NCBI RefSeq assembly: GCF_900109575.1
Contig: NZ_FOAF01000004.1
Coordinates: 62,001 to 126,000 of the forward strand
DNA length: 64,000 bases
Reading direction: 5' to 3'
Source: Olivibacter domesticus
GTDB taxonomy: Bacteria; Bacteroidota; Bacteroidia; Sphingobacteriales; Sphingobacteriaceae
The position numbers were made by a program, and so were the translations under genes. Every line of letters starts with the position of its first letter. The first letter of the stretch is position 1. Under the pieces are notes generated by a model. That model was not told the origin of the DNA, did not search any database, and saw only the letters and a program-made list of their open reading frames with translations. Below, in pieces: positions 44,283-53,084 of this stretch.

Positions 44283-47200
44283 TTATAAGGTTAATTCGAC
44301 TCCAAATGTAAATTTCCGCGGCAGTGGGTAGGCTCCTCCATCATATTCGCCTTGTGGGCTAATCGCTTCTGCATCTGGAATATTTGCGGATTGAAACGTA
44401 TAAATATTATCGAACATAGCATATACCCTCGCTCCTTTTATACCTATTCTATCAACTAATTTATCCGCTAGGCGATATCCTATTGTAACTGTTTTGATCT
44501 TAAAAAAATCACCCTTTTCATTCCATAAAGTGCTAAAGGGAAAAAACTGATAGAAGTTAGGACCATAAGGACTGATAGATGGAAAGTTAGCTTCGTAATT
44601 GGGATCCTCTGCCTTCGATGGTGTCCAATAGTTGATTTCGCTCATGTCTGGCAAGCGTTGATTACCAAAATTATTAATGCTCCCATAATTCCATATATTG
44701 GAAAACTGATTAGACATCAGTGTATTAATAATATCGCGTTTGAAGGTAAAGGTTCCCAAAACTCCTAGGGAGAAATTTTTCCATGTAAATTCGTTGTACA
44801 AACCACCTACAAATTTTGGATTTGGATCACCCGTTTGTACTAAATCGCCATCAGCGTTCCCCCTATCTTCGTCACTCCATACATCCCAATCGTTATTGAC
44901 ATCCAACCAATTTGGAAAACCGGGTTGTACAGGGTAATTACCTTTAAAATAGGTCAGTCGCTGACCAGTGATAGGGTTCACTGGAATATCTCCCTGCTGG
45001 TTATAAACTCCTTGATAGATCATTTGCGCCCATCCATAAATAGGCCCTCCTACTGAAAAAAGAAGTTGCTGATTATATCCTCTGGAATCCATATAAAAGG
45101 TGCGGTCATTATTGGGCAAAGACGCCAGCCTGTTCTTATTGTAACTTAAATTAAGGTTGGTTGTCCATTGTAGTTTGCTATCAGCACCTAAATTTCGGGA
45201 AGTTATGGTAAGATCAATCCCTTCATTGAGAATATTCATAGGTACGTTATAGGAGATCTTCGTATAGCCTGTGTAAAACGGAACAGCAAATGCGAATATC
45301 GGACTAATGGTTTCCTTTCTATAGGCATCGGCCGTAATATTTAATCTGCTTTTAAAGAGATAAAGATCTAAACCAAGATTGGTTTGCTTGGACTTATTCC
45401 AGGTAAGATTAGGTTGTGTGAGTGAGTTTCTATTAGGGTCATAGTAGTAAATAGGTGTTGACATGCCGCCTCCACCATAGGTTGCAGTAGCGATATCCCA
45501 AACATTATAAGGTGCATAGAATTTTCCTGGTAAGGTTCCTGAATGCCCATAACTTGCTCTAAATTTCAACAGCTCCAGCCAATCTATGTCTTTCAAAAAA
45601 TACTCATCAGATGCTACCCAAGCAGCTGAGAATGCGGGGAAATAACCCCACTTCGTGTTTCGACCGAAGCGAGAAGAAGCATCTGCACGCCATGATGCGT
45701 TGATGATATATTTTCCTTTATAATCATAGGAAAACTGCCCTAAATAAGATAATAAACCGGCTTCCTCTAAATCAGACTTTCCAGTCAAATCGCGTTGAGC
45801 AATACCTTGCACTACCTTGATATCGTCTGTAGGTAAATTTAACCCTTGTAGTTGCGTCTTTTTTCGATTTTTATATTCGAAAGACTGCATAGCGGTAAGG
45901 TTTAGGTTATGTGTTTCCTGTATACTGTGTGTCCAATTCAAGATATTGGCTAAATTATAAGTATAGTCTTCAAACCGGTTCGCTGAAGCAAAAGAGATTC
46001 CATTCGGTGCAATTTCCGTGGGCATAAATCGATCTCTCCTATCTATATTTGCCTGCCCAGATGCTTGTAAAGAATATCTTAACCCCTTTATAAGGTCAAC
46101 ATCCGTTTGAGAAAATATACTGATGGCATCCGTTTGGTTATTATCACGTAATTTATCATATTGTCCATAATAGTATTCATAATCAACATCGTTCAATTTA
46201 ACGAAAGAAGAAGGCATCGACCCTTTGTCAACGGGTAAAGGGTCACCTTCATTTGCACTTCTCCCTAAACCTCTTTTACGATCCATTCTCGAGGCAGAGA
46301 TAATCAAACTGGTTTTAGCAATCGGAAAAAGCCGAAAATCAAAATTTCCGCGTAATGAATAGCGTTTAAAACCGGTATTCCGCATAATTCCGTCTTCATT
46401 ATAGTGGTTTAAAGACAATCTATAGTTTAGCACATCATTCCCGGCGGATATATTGACATCATAATTACTTATACGACCTGTTGAATAGAAAAGGTCTTGC
46501 CAATCTGTCGCATTATTATAACTAGGGTTTAAACTGTCTGTCAAGATTTGTGGAATAATTCCTAATTGCGCGTGCGATCCATATTCCTTCAATATGTCCA
46601 TTTTTTGACGTCTTTCCTCTGCACCTGCATATGTACGCTGGAGCTCTGGACGCTGCGAAGCACCTGTATAATACGATAAACGAACTGTTGGCCTACCGGT
46701 TGATCCTTGTTTTGTTTTTATAATGATAACGCCGTTCGCTCCTCTCGATCCCCAAACGGCTGTAGCAGCGGCATCTTTCTGTACTACAATGCTTTCAATA
46801 TCGTTCACATTTATACCGGCTATATAGTTTGTACCCGTCGCCCCACCTGATAAATCTGTACTGGAAATAGGCATTCCATCGATTACAAATAAGGGGGAAC
46901 TCATTGTATTCGCTAGATCTACTTCATCATTTAATCCACCCGAAATAGTGGTATTTCCACGTACTGTAAATGTATTTCGTACACCCGGTTCACCCGTGAA
47001 ATTTTGAATATTAATCCCCGACACACGTCCCTGCAGCAGTGTTTCAAAACTTGGAGCAGGAAGGTTTTCTATCTGTTTTCCCGAAACTACCTGGACAGCA
47101 CTCGTGGTTTTCCGTAACGATTGTTGTTGGTATCCAATCACAACCACCTCATCCAAGCCTTGTCCCTCGTCTAACTGCAATGATAAAATCAATGCACCCC

Positions 47201-47780
47201 CCTTAACAGCGAGTGTTTTTGTTTTATAACCTACGAAAGTGAATCGAAGGCTATCACCAATAGAAGCTTGGATTTCATAAGCGCCACGGCTATCTGTTAC
47301 AGCCGTGATATTCTTTCCAGCAACCCTCACCGAAACACCTGCGAAAGGTTGATTTCGCTCATCTTTCACAACCCCATGTATCTTATTCTGTATAAAAGAT
47401 TCGATTGTTACCGACTTTTTTTTAACGATCACCGTTCCATCGTAAATCTGATAGGATAAGGGCTGATGCTTAAACGCTTTTTGTAAAACTGCCTCGAGTG
47501 ATGCATCTTTTAGGTCTAAGGAGATTTGTTGACTATGATCCAAAAGTCCTTCTTCAAACATAAAACGATAGCTCGTTTGCTTTTTTATTTCTTTAAAAAG
47601 CTCCTCCAGAGAGATACTTTTACTGGAGAGTGTTACCTTCTGGGCCAAGGCTCGTGCGTGCACCCCCAAGCCAAAAGCTAACATAAGCGCAAATGTTAAC
47701 TTCATGATTATAAGAATTTTTCTGTGGGTTGATTTATAACCATACCACTTCCGGTATTGGTCAATACGGAATTTATCCAT
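44283..47780 (-). CDS. SusC/RagA-family TonB-dependent receptor with STN signalling domain
   Basis: Protein of 1165 aa. An N-terminal cytoplasmic-type extension and signal (MKLTFALMLAFGLGVHARA from residue 26) are followed by an STN domain (about 50-125, EELFKEIKKQTSYRFMFEEG), a CarboxypepD_reg-like domain (about 133-210), DEVVVIGYQQQSLRKTTSAV box and plug, and a beta-barrel ending RKFTFGVELTL. The STN domain is what contacts a FecR anti-sigma factor, and a FecR gene and ECF sigma gene lie directly upstream. So this transporter is probably also the sensor for its own operon. A predicted antisense RNA starts opposite its ATG. Confidence 0.95.
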   Translation of the reverse strand: MDKFRIDQYRKWYGYKSTHRKILIIMKLTFALMLAFGLGVHARALAQKVTLSSKSISLEELFKEIKKQTSYRFMFEEGLLDHSQQISLDLKDASLEAVLQKAFKHQPLSYQIYDGTVIVKKKSVTIESFIQNKIHGVVKDERNQPFAGVSVRVAGKNITAVTDSRGAYEIQASIGDSLRFTFVGYKTKTLAVKGGALILSLQLDEGQGLDEVVVIGYQQQSLRKTTSAVQVVSGKQIENLPAPSFETLLQGRVSGINIQNFTGEPGVRNTFTVRGNTTISGGLNDEVDLANTMSSPLFVIDGMPISSTDLSGGATGTNYIAGINVNDIESIVVQKDAAATAVWGSRGANGVIIIKTKQGSTGRPTVRLSYYTGASQRPELQRTYAGAEERRQKMDILKEYGSHAQLGIIPQILTDSLNPSYNNATDWQDLFYSTGRISNYDVNISAGNDVLNYRLSLNHYNEDGIMRNTGFKRYSLRGNFDFRLFPIAKTSLIISASRMDRKRGLGRSANEGDPLPVDKGSMPSSFVKLNDVDYEYYYGQYDKLRDNNQTDAISIFSQTDVDLIKGLRYSLQASGQANIDRRDRFMPTEIAPNGISFASANRFEDYTYNLANILNWTHSIQETHNLNLTAMQSFEYKNRKKTQLQGLNLPTDDIKVVQGIAQRDLTGKSDLEEAGLLSYLGQFSYDYKGKYIINASWRADASSRFGRNTKWGYFPAFSAAWVASDEYFLKDIDWLELLKFRASYGHSGTLPGKFYAPYNVWDIATATYGGGGMSTPIYYYDPNRNSLTQPNLTWNKSKQTNLGLDLYLFKSRLNITADAYRKETISPIFAFAVPFYTGYTKISYNVPMNILNEGIDLTITSRNLGADSKLQWTTNLNLSYNKNRLASLPNNDRTFYMDSRGYNQQLLFSVGGPIYGWAQMIYQGVYNQQGDIPVNPITGQRLTYFKGNYPVQPGFPNWLDVNNDWDVWSDEDRGNADGDLVQTGDPNPKFVGGLYNEFTWKNFSLGVLGTFTFKRDIINTLMSNQFSNIWNYGSINNFGNQRLPDMSEINYWTPSKAEDPNYEANFPSISPYGPNFYQFFPFSTLWNEKGDFFKIKTVTIGYRLADKLVDRIGIKGARVYAMFDNIYTFQSANIPDAEAISPQGEYDGGAYPLPRKFTFGVELTL

Positions 47781-47792
47781 AAATTTGATTGA

Positions 47793-47876
47793 TTAAGGTT
47801 ATCGAATAATTATTTACATCATTATATGTATACCTTGTCACTTTCCGGAGGTATGCCAGTACTTCCGGATTTTTTA
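47793..47876 (+). ncRNA. Predicted cis-antisense sRNA opposite the 5' end of susC (44283-47780)
   Basis: On the plus strand a Bacteroidota-type promoter is present: TTG at 47757-47759, a 20-bp spacer, and TAAATTTG (perfect TAnnTTTG) at 47780-47787. About 50 bp after the inferred start comes an intrinsic terminator with a T-run. The RNA of about 84 nt would lie between the anti-sigma and susC genes, antisense to the susC leader. This position and size match the cis-encoded PUL sRNAs (DonS type) described in Bacteroides. Start and end are inferred. Confidence 0.5.
47844..47875 (+). terminator. Plus-strand intrinsic terminator between fecR and susC
   Basis: TCCGGAGGTA and TACTTCCGGA (9 of 10 pairs, one G-T) form a stem with a 6-nt loop followed by TTTTTT on the plus strand. 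There is no plus-strand gene here, and the minus strand has no T-tract after the stem, so it fits an antisense transcript better than the fecR mRNA. Confidence 0.75.
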
Positions 47877-47925
47877 TACATATGTTGGTTCAGTCAATTT
47901 AGTTCATACACACTCCTTTCTTATT

Positions 47926-49080
47926 TTAGATAACAGTTAGAATTTTTTCGTCAATAGAAAATTGATGGCCGCTTAAATCTGTCAACATTTGGCACACACC
48001 GCCTAGTGTTACGCTACGTTTGATTCCACCACGGTACCGCTCTTTACTTATTTCCGTATTATATTTAACATCGACATTATACCAACGCGCTACTTCCTCC
48101 AATATTTGATATAGATTTTTCCCATCAAAATAGAAATAACCTTCTTTCCAAGAGAGCGCCTCCTCTATGTCTGCCTTGTGGACTGATAACCTATCGGCAT
48201 AAGATGACACCGCATATCCGGGTGTAATGATCCTCTGATCTTGTTGATTGCTTACCTTTACTTTTCCTTCGGTAAGAATTGTTTTTGTTTGGTCGTTAGT
48301 ATAAGTATTGATATTGAATGCGGTTCCGAGCGCTTCTACATGAATTTGATTGGTATATACAATAAAGGGGGAATTAGTCTTTGGAACCACTTCAAAATAG
48401 GCTTCCCCAGCTAACAACTTAACCACACGTTCTTTTTCCGTGAAGTCTGCAGGAAATTCCAAGATAGATGCTGCATTTAGCCACACGTTAGAGCCATCAG
48501 GTAGTTTTAATTGATAGTTTCCACCCTTCGGTACACTAATTTGATTAAGGAGATCAGTGGATTTTTGCCGGTCTTGATCAATTGATTTACTAACCGACAG
48601 TGCACTGTCTTCTTTAAACTCCAGCGAATCCCCCTCCAAAACTATTTTTTTCCCGCTGGGTAACGTTAGTATTGCTTTATTAACTGCAGGCAATACATCA
48701 TTCTGATAGCCATATTGATGATCGACGATTATGCCGTTTTCACGCTCATTAGGCAACTCCCACCATGTTATTCCACACAAAAGCAGAAACACTGCAGCGA
48801 TACTCAACCATTTCCACTTAAACCAATTATGTTGCTTTCGTTTAGTGCCTGGTTGTCTATATTTTTGAAGAACAAGATTCCAATCTTCTTCTTTGTCAAT
48901 ATTTTCAAAGAGAATAAGGTCATCAGCAAGGATGGAGGTATCGGCATATCGTTCTAATAACTGACGTAATTGTTCATCTTGTTCTGCACGCTTTAATAAA
49001 TCGGTTTCTTCTTCGGCGTTTAAGGCTCCTCGCAGGTATTGGGAAATGAGTTTTGCTAACTCAAATTGTTCCTTGTCCAT
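47926..49080 (-). CDS. FecR-family anti-sigma factor
   Basis: Start chosen at ATG 49080 (MDKEQFELAKLISQYLRG), 384 aa. The N-terminal cytoplasmic anti-sigma part (1-80) is followed by a membrane segment (about 88-105, KWLSIAAVFLLLCGITWWEL) and the periplasmic FecR domain (about 180-290: LKLPDGSNVWLNAASILEFP; GEAYFEVVPKTNSPFIVYT), with a C-terminal STN-like DUF4974 region (YFYFDGKNLYQILEEVARWY). It would hold the sigma factor until SusC signals. It lies 106 bp downstream of the sigma gene. Confidence 0.93.
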   Translation of the reverse strand: MDKEQFELAKLISQYLRGALNAEEETDLLKRAEQDEQLRQLLERYADTSILADDLILFENIDKEEDWNLVLQKYRQPGTKRKQHNWFKWKWLSIAAVFLLLCGITWWELPNERENGIIVDHQYGYQNDVLPAVNKAILTLPSGKKIVLEGDSLEFKEDSALSVSKSIDQDRQKSTDLLNQISVPKGGNYQLKLPDGSNVWLNAASILEFPADFTEKERVVKLLAGEAYFEVVPKTNSPFIVYTNQIHVEALGTAFNINTYTNDQTKTILTEGKVKVSNQQDQRIITPGYAVSSYADRLSVHKADIEEALSWKEGYFYFDGKNLYQILEEVARWYNVDVKYNTEISKERYRGGIKRSVTLGGVCQMLTDLSGHQFSIDEKILTVI

Positions 49081-49186
49081 AAAAGATTTATCTTCTTTTA
49101 TCCTAAGGAACATGAATCTTAAAAAGGGGTGAAAAGATTTTTAATATTTTCGGAAAAAGAATACAATCAACTGATAGTCAACAAAA

Positions 49187-49717
49187 TTATTTTAATAAAA
49201 AATAAATTAAGAGAGATAGCGCTTGTGGTGATAGACGATTTCTCAATAACATCAAGGCACGTTGCTTTTGGGTTTTTACGGTGTTGATGCTTACATTCAG
49301 GGCCTCTGCAATCTCGAAATTTTTCATCCCCTCAAGATACCCCATTTTACAAATCTGACTGCAGCCTGAAGGAAGGGATTCGAGTGCTGCATGTAACTCG
49401 CCCATCACCTCCGCATGCATCATGGCCTGAAGCACTTTTGCATCCTCTACAAAATCTTGTTCATGGATACGACTGGCGATTTGTTTATGCCTAATTCTGT
49501 TGAGCGCTGCATGCTTAACAGTACTATATAAATAACTCTTAATGGCACTTGGGTCATCCACACTTTTCAACGTGCCTTCCATTAAAACAACAAAAGCATC
49601 CTGTGCTAAATCACGCGCAGTTTCCTGGCAATTTACTAAACGAAACGCAAAGGTGCACAATCTAGTGTAATATAGATCAAACCATCCTTTTACTTCGTCA
49701 GGTGATAACATATTCAT
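49187..49717 (-). CDS. ECF-type RNA polymerase sigma factor
   Basis: Protein of 176 aa. Sigma-70 region 2 (about 12-80, YYTRLCTFAFRLVNCQETARDLAQDAFVVL) and region 4 (about 110-165, LPSGCSQICKMGYLEGMKNFEIAEALNVSINTVKTQKQRA, given as ranges) are both present. It is the first gene of the sigma/fecR/susC/susD chain. The duplicated palindromic element sits about 120-175 bp upstream, so production of the sigma factor itself may be under a LacI-type repressor. That would add a layer above the usual sensor loop. Confidence 0.93.
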   Translation of the reverse strand: MNMLSPDEVKGWFDLYYTRLCTFAFRLVNCQETARDLAQDAFVVLMEGTLKSVDDPSAIKSYLYSTVKHAALNRIRHKQIASRIHEQDFVEDAKVLQAMMHAEVMGELHAALESLPSGCSQICKMGYLEGMKNFEIAEALNVSINTVKTQKQRALMLLRNRLSPQALSLLIYFLLK

Positions 49718-49800
49718 AGTATACCCGTTTAAAAAGTACCTCTCTTTACTACGTAAATTGTCCCTTAGTTTGGCCTATTGGTTAGCTTTTTTTCTTTACA

Positions 49801-49892
49801 AACTAATTATAAAATCAATGTTAAGTGATTAAATTGATATTAACAAATCGGCTATAAACGCAATCGATTGCGTTTATAGCCGATTTGTTAAT
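49801..49892 (-). promoter_or_regulatory. Duplicated palindromic regulatory element, copy 2 (upstream of ECF sigma gene)
   Basis: 49839-49892 is a 54-bp perfect palindrome (27-bp arms with no loop), centred on ACGCAATCGATTGCGT. With copy 1 it shares the arm pattern AACAAAT-GGC-AT-AACGCAATC; differences at two arm positions are compensated in the other arm (T-A to C-G, C-G to T-A). The side nearer the sigma gene carries ATAAAATCAATGTTAA, also in copy 1. It starts 17 bp past the PHP-protein stop. Confidence 0.7.
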
Positions 49893-49908
49893 CCTATAAA
49901 TAGAACAT

Positions 49909-51117
49909 CTAACGATTAAAAATCACTGGTATTTGGAACTGCAATTCTTCGTTTACCCCTGTGATAATATTCTCCACGTTCACCGATAGGTCAATGGATT
50001 GCACCTCTTCCCAAACAGCTTTTAAAACAACAGTTTTTTGTTCCTTTCCCGCTAACCTTAGCCTGCCAAGAGGGAAATCTTCCACTTGATAGGCAGAAGC
50101 AAGCTTTAAACAAAAAGGAATATCGCTCACGTTTTGCAAAGCAATTTCCACAATAGGTTCTCCATTTCGTAGTTTAAAAGTAGAATGGATACTAACGGCT
50201 TTCTTAAAAAAGGGCTCCATGAGGGCTTTCCGGCCAATCAATATATCATCCATCAGTACTGCTGTTCTACCTGCAATCAAGGCTTCCTTAATTGATTCCT
50301 CATCCCTATGCTTGGCGAAAACCAATGTCATGGGTCTACGGCGCCCTCGATACTGATTAGCAATATCATAGTGTTCATCTGAGCTTCCCAACATCGTCAG
50401 GTTATACCGCATCGCTAGTTCATGCGCAATAACATTGTATCGCCCGGAATTCACAACCTCTACACCACCCAATATTCCTTTTTCCAACAGTTCTTTATGA
50501 AAAGCCGTAAATATATTTCGATCTTTCTTATCCCACCAGGCATAACCTGGATGATTATAAAAGACAAAAGCGCCCTGTCTCTGTACTTCTAAAAAGGGAG
50601 CCATTAATTCTTCTTTCGTTATGGAATCTTTCATTATAAATTTCTTATGTGTCTCCTTCATGTAGGCATAAGGGATCTTATTTGCGTCTTTTACGAAAAG
50701 GGCATTACAATGATACGGAGGAACTCTTGGGGAAATTTCGACCCCTTTTATAACCATTAGCGTAGAACCGGCCGCACGTGCTTTACCTATTTCATAGGAA
50801 CGGTTGGCATCATGTTTCACTTCTTCCGGATACCCCTCGTAATCGATATGTTCGGTCATTGAAATGGCATCCAGTTCATCTCTTTGTGCTTCATAAACAC
50901 GAAAGCTTGGCCATACATGGCCATCCGAAAAGACGGTATGCATATGAAAATCGCACTTCAAGGTAACATAGCCTGGTATATCTACCAATTGAAGACTATC
51001 TATCGGTTTCTTTTGCGCATAGAGCAATGAGCTGCTCGTACTAAAGAGCACAAGACAACATATCATGCCTAAACAGTTGATACTTTTATATGCCTTTTTT
51101 TTCTTGTTATATATCAT
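49909..51117 (-). CDS. PHP-domain phosphoesterase-like exported protein
   Basis: Start chosen at ATG 51117 (MIYNKKKKAYKSINCL), giving 402 aa; the open frame beyond it runs into a repeat. Signal peptide segment (LGMICCLVLFSTSSSLLYAQ), then a PHP domain with the metal motif DFHMHTVFSDGH, MTEHIDYEG, GVEISPRVPPYH, YNHPGYAWW and SSDEHYD: the His and Asp metal ligands are intact. The C-terminal about 110 aa form a beta-rich domain of the type attached to secreted PHP proteins. It hydrolyses phosphoesters in known relatives; the substrate here is unknown. It follows SusD (51308-53074) and may belong to that operon. Confidence 0.85.
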   Translation of the reverse strand: MIYNKKKKAYKSINCLGMICCLVLFSTSSSLLYAQKKPIDSLQLVDIPGYVTLKCDFHMHTVFSDGHVWPSFRVYEAQRDELDAISMTEHIDYEGYPEEVKHDANRSYEIGKARAAGSTLMVIKGVEISPRVPPYHCNALFVKDANKIPYAYMKETHKKFIMKDSITKEELMAPFLEVQRQGAFVFYNHPGYAWWDKKDRNIFTAFHKELLEKGILGGVEVVNSGRYNVIAHELAMRYNLTMLGSSDEHYDIANQYRGRRRPMTLVFAKHRDEESIKEALIAGRTAVLMDDILIGRKALMEPFFKKAVSIHSTFKLRNGEPIVEIALQNVSDIPFCLKLASAYQVEDFPLGRLRLAGKEQKTVVLKAVWEEVQSIDLSVNVENIITGVNEELQFQIPVIFNR

Positions 51118-51148
51118 TTTTAAAAATTTAGAACGGCTGTTTAAAAAA

Positions 51149-51266
51149 CCGCCATTTCGAGCGAAACGTTTGAAGTCGAAAATCCGAAGGCTCAACGATT
51201 TAATCTTTATTTAATTACCTCTTTATCAGATTTCTCCATTGCGCTTTGCTCCAGTCGAAATGACGG
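51149..51266. repeat. Miniature inverted-repeat-like element
   Basis: The gap upstream of the PHP gene starts with CCGCCATTTCGA and ends with TCGAAATGACGG: 12-bp termini, inverted, with 11 of 12 matches. The inside carries GATTTCTCCATTGCGCTTTGCTCC. This resembles a widely repeated intergenic element of Bacteroidota (my recollection; no search done). No coding potential. Confidence 0.6.
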
Positions 51267-51307
51267 CTACAAGTTTTTAACCCACAATTAGCATATTTTA
51301 TAATTCA

Positions 51308-53074
51308 TTACTTCCATCCGGGATTCTGACTTAAGTTCGGGTTTAAGACAATATCGGCATTGGAAATAGGCTTGAAGTACTTTTTATCATCAAAAACTCG
51401 ATTTTCGTCATCTCGCCAGACTAAATGCCCCTTATTACCCTCTGATAATTTCGACGCAGTACCATCGATAATATAATAAGTAACACCATTAACTTTTGTA
51501 TCTGGTAAGGTCTTTACAAAAGCGACATCAGGCGTACCGTTTCCATCTAAATCCATCGGACTGTCCATTGCTGGCACATAAATTCCACGCCATTGCATTT
51601 CAAGTAGATGCCCTTTCTTCCACCGTAGCAAATCGTCATAGCGGAAACCTTCATACACCAGTTCGATTCCTCTTTCACGACGCACTTCCAAAAGATATTT
51701 ATCAGATATTTCGGGAAAGTAAACCGTTTGCAAGTAGGAATCAGCCTGCGCCGGCTCAGCAGTATTAACACCTGCTCGCGCACGAAGTAATGCGATCGTT
51801 TGTGCCCATACCCCAGCATCCATTTGGCCTAGCTCCGCTTTTGCCTCCGCATAGTTCAATAGAATCTCTGCATAACGCATCATCGTGATGGAGTTGTTCG
51901 ACTCGGCCACGCCATCTAACCTTTTATCGTCCAAACTAAACTTTAAAATATGGTATCCTGTGAATGTATAACCGAAATTAGGTGGTGCTGCCGAACCATC
52001 TGAACGTTTATAGCCTAAAGAGCGGATAGTCTGTCCCAAACGCGGGTCGCGATCCGCCATTTCGTGTACAAACTGGATGGTATCATAGCCAGGAATATCT
52101 GTAAAGCGACTTCCATCTTGCTTCAAGTAGGTATTCACAAATTGCTTATTGAGTCCCCATCGAGCACCATAGGTGGCCGAATTAAACTTCCACGTAATTT
52201 CATGCCATCTCTTTAAGCCATCGTTAAAGATGTTCGCCCACATGATTTCCACCGATTTTGGGTCTTGACTAATAAAGAGATCCCGATAATCAGTTACCGT
52301 ATTTCCGGTGGCGTACAAACTATACTGTTTTGAATCAATCACTTGCTGCGCAGCATCAACAGCCTGTGTTAGCCAAGTATCCGCTGTATTGCTTAAGCTC
52401 AGCTCTGTATGATACTTCCGAAAAGTCCCTTCGAACAAGCATATTCGCGATTTCAAGCCTAGCGCAACCCACTTGGTCACAGCAGAAGCGGTATTATCTT
52501 TTGTTGCCCTAATATTTTCTACCGCATAATTTAGATCGGCCAGTACCGAATCCATTACTACTGTCCGAGCATCACGTCCCTTATACAAATCTGGATCATC
52601 GATTGCCAACGTTTTACCATACCAAGGTACATCCCCAAATTTTTTAACCATATCGAAATAAAACAGTGCTCTAAAAAAGCGGGCCAAACCGGCATGGTGA
52701 CTTCTCGCCTCTTGAGGAATCGCTGGATTATTATATTGCTCCAAGAAGTAATTGATATTCCTTAAATCAGCCCAGTTCCATGCTCCTTGATCAACCGAAG
52801 AATAGTTCCCTGCAATAAAGGTGGGTGAATTATTCTTTGAGGTATATTCGCCCATTTCATCTGCCTGTACAATAGCAAGACCTGTTGGGATAAAACGTTG
52901 ATAAAAAGAAGTGGTATATAAATTTAGATCTGCTTCCGTTTTAAAAAAGCTACTCGGCACTAACTTATCGAAAGGCTCTTTCTCTAAGAAGTTACTACAA
53001 GCGCTGGTCACTACAAGGCAAATAACTATCGCCCCAAAGCGGCAAATGATTGCCCATATTTCTTTTTTTTGCAT
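51308..53074 (-). CDS. SusD/RagB-family outer-membrane lipoprotein
   Basis: Start chosen at ATG 53074 (MQKKEIWAIICRFGAIVICL), 588 aa, so that it starts 10 bp after the susC stop; an upstream ATG would overlap susC. Lipobox VTSAC. The SusD domain (LARFFRALFYFDMVKKFGDVPW) and C-terminal RagB features (RYAEILLNYAEAKAELGQMD; EVRRERGIELVYEGFRYDDL) are normal. It is the partner of SusC 53085-56603. Confidence 0.95.
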   Translation of the reverse strand: MQKKEIWAIICRFGAIVICLVVTSACSNFLEKEPFDKLVPSSFFKTEADLNLYTTSFYQRFIPTGLAIVQADEMGEYTSKNNSPTFIAGNYSSVDQGAWNWADLRNINYFLEQYNNPAIPQEARSHHAGLARFFRALFYFDMVKKFGDVPWYGKTLAIDDPDLYKGRDARTVVMDSVLADLNYAVENIRATKDNTASAVTKWVALGLKSRICLFEGTFRKYHTELSLSNTADTWLTQAVDAAQQVIDSKQYSLYATGNTVTDYRDLFISQDPKSVEIMWANIFNDGLKRWHEITWKFNSATYGARWGLNKQFVNTYLKQDGSRFTDIPGYDTIQFVHEMADRDPRLGQTIRSLGYKRSDGSAAPPNFGYTFTGYHILKFSLDDKRLDGVAESNNSITMMRYAEILLNYAEAKAELGQMDAGVWAQTIALLRARAGVNTAEPAQADSYLQTVYFPEISDKYLLEVRRERGIELVYEGFRYDDLLRWKKGHLLEMQWRGIYVPAMDSPMDLDGNGTPDVAFVKTLPDTKVNGVTYYIIDGTASKLSEGNKGHLVWRDDENRVFDDKKYFKPISNADIVLNPNLSQNPGWK

Positions 53075-53084
53075 TGTTTTATTA

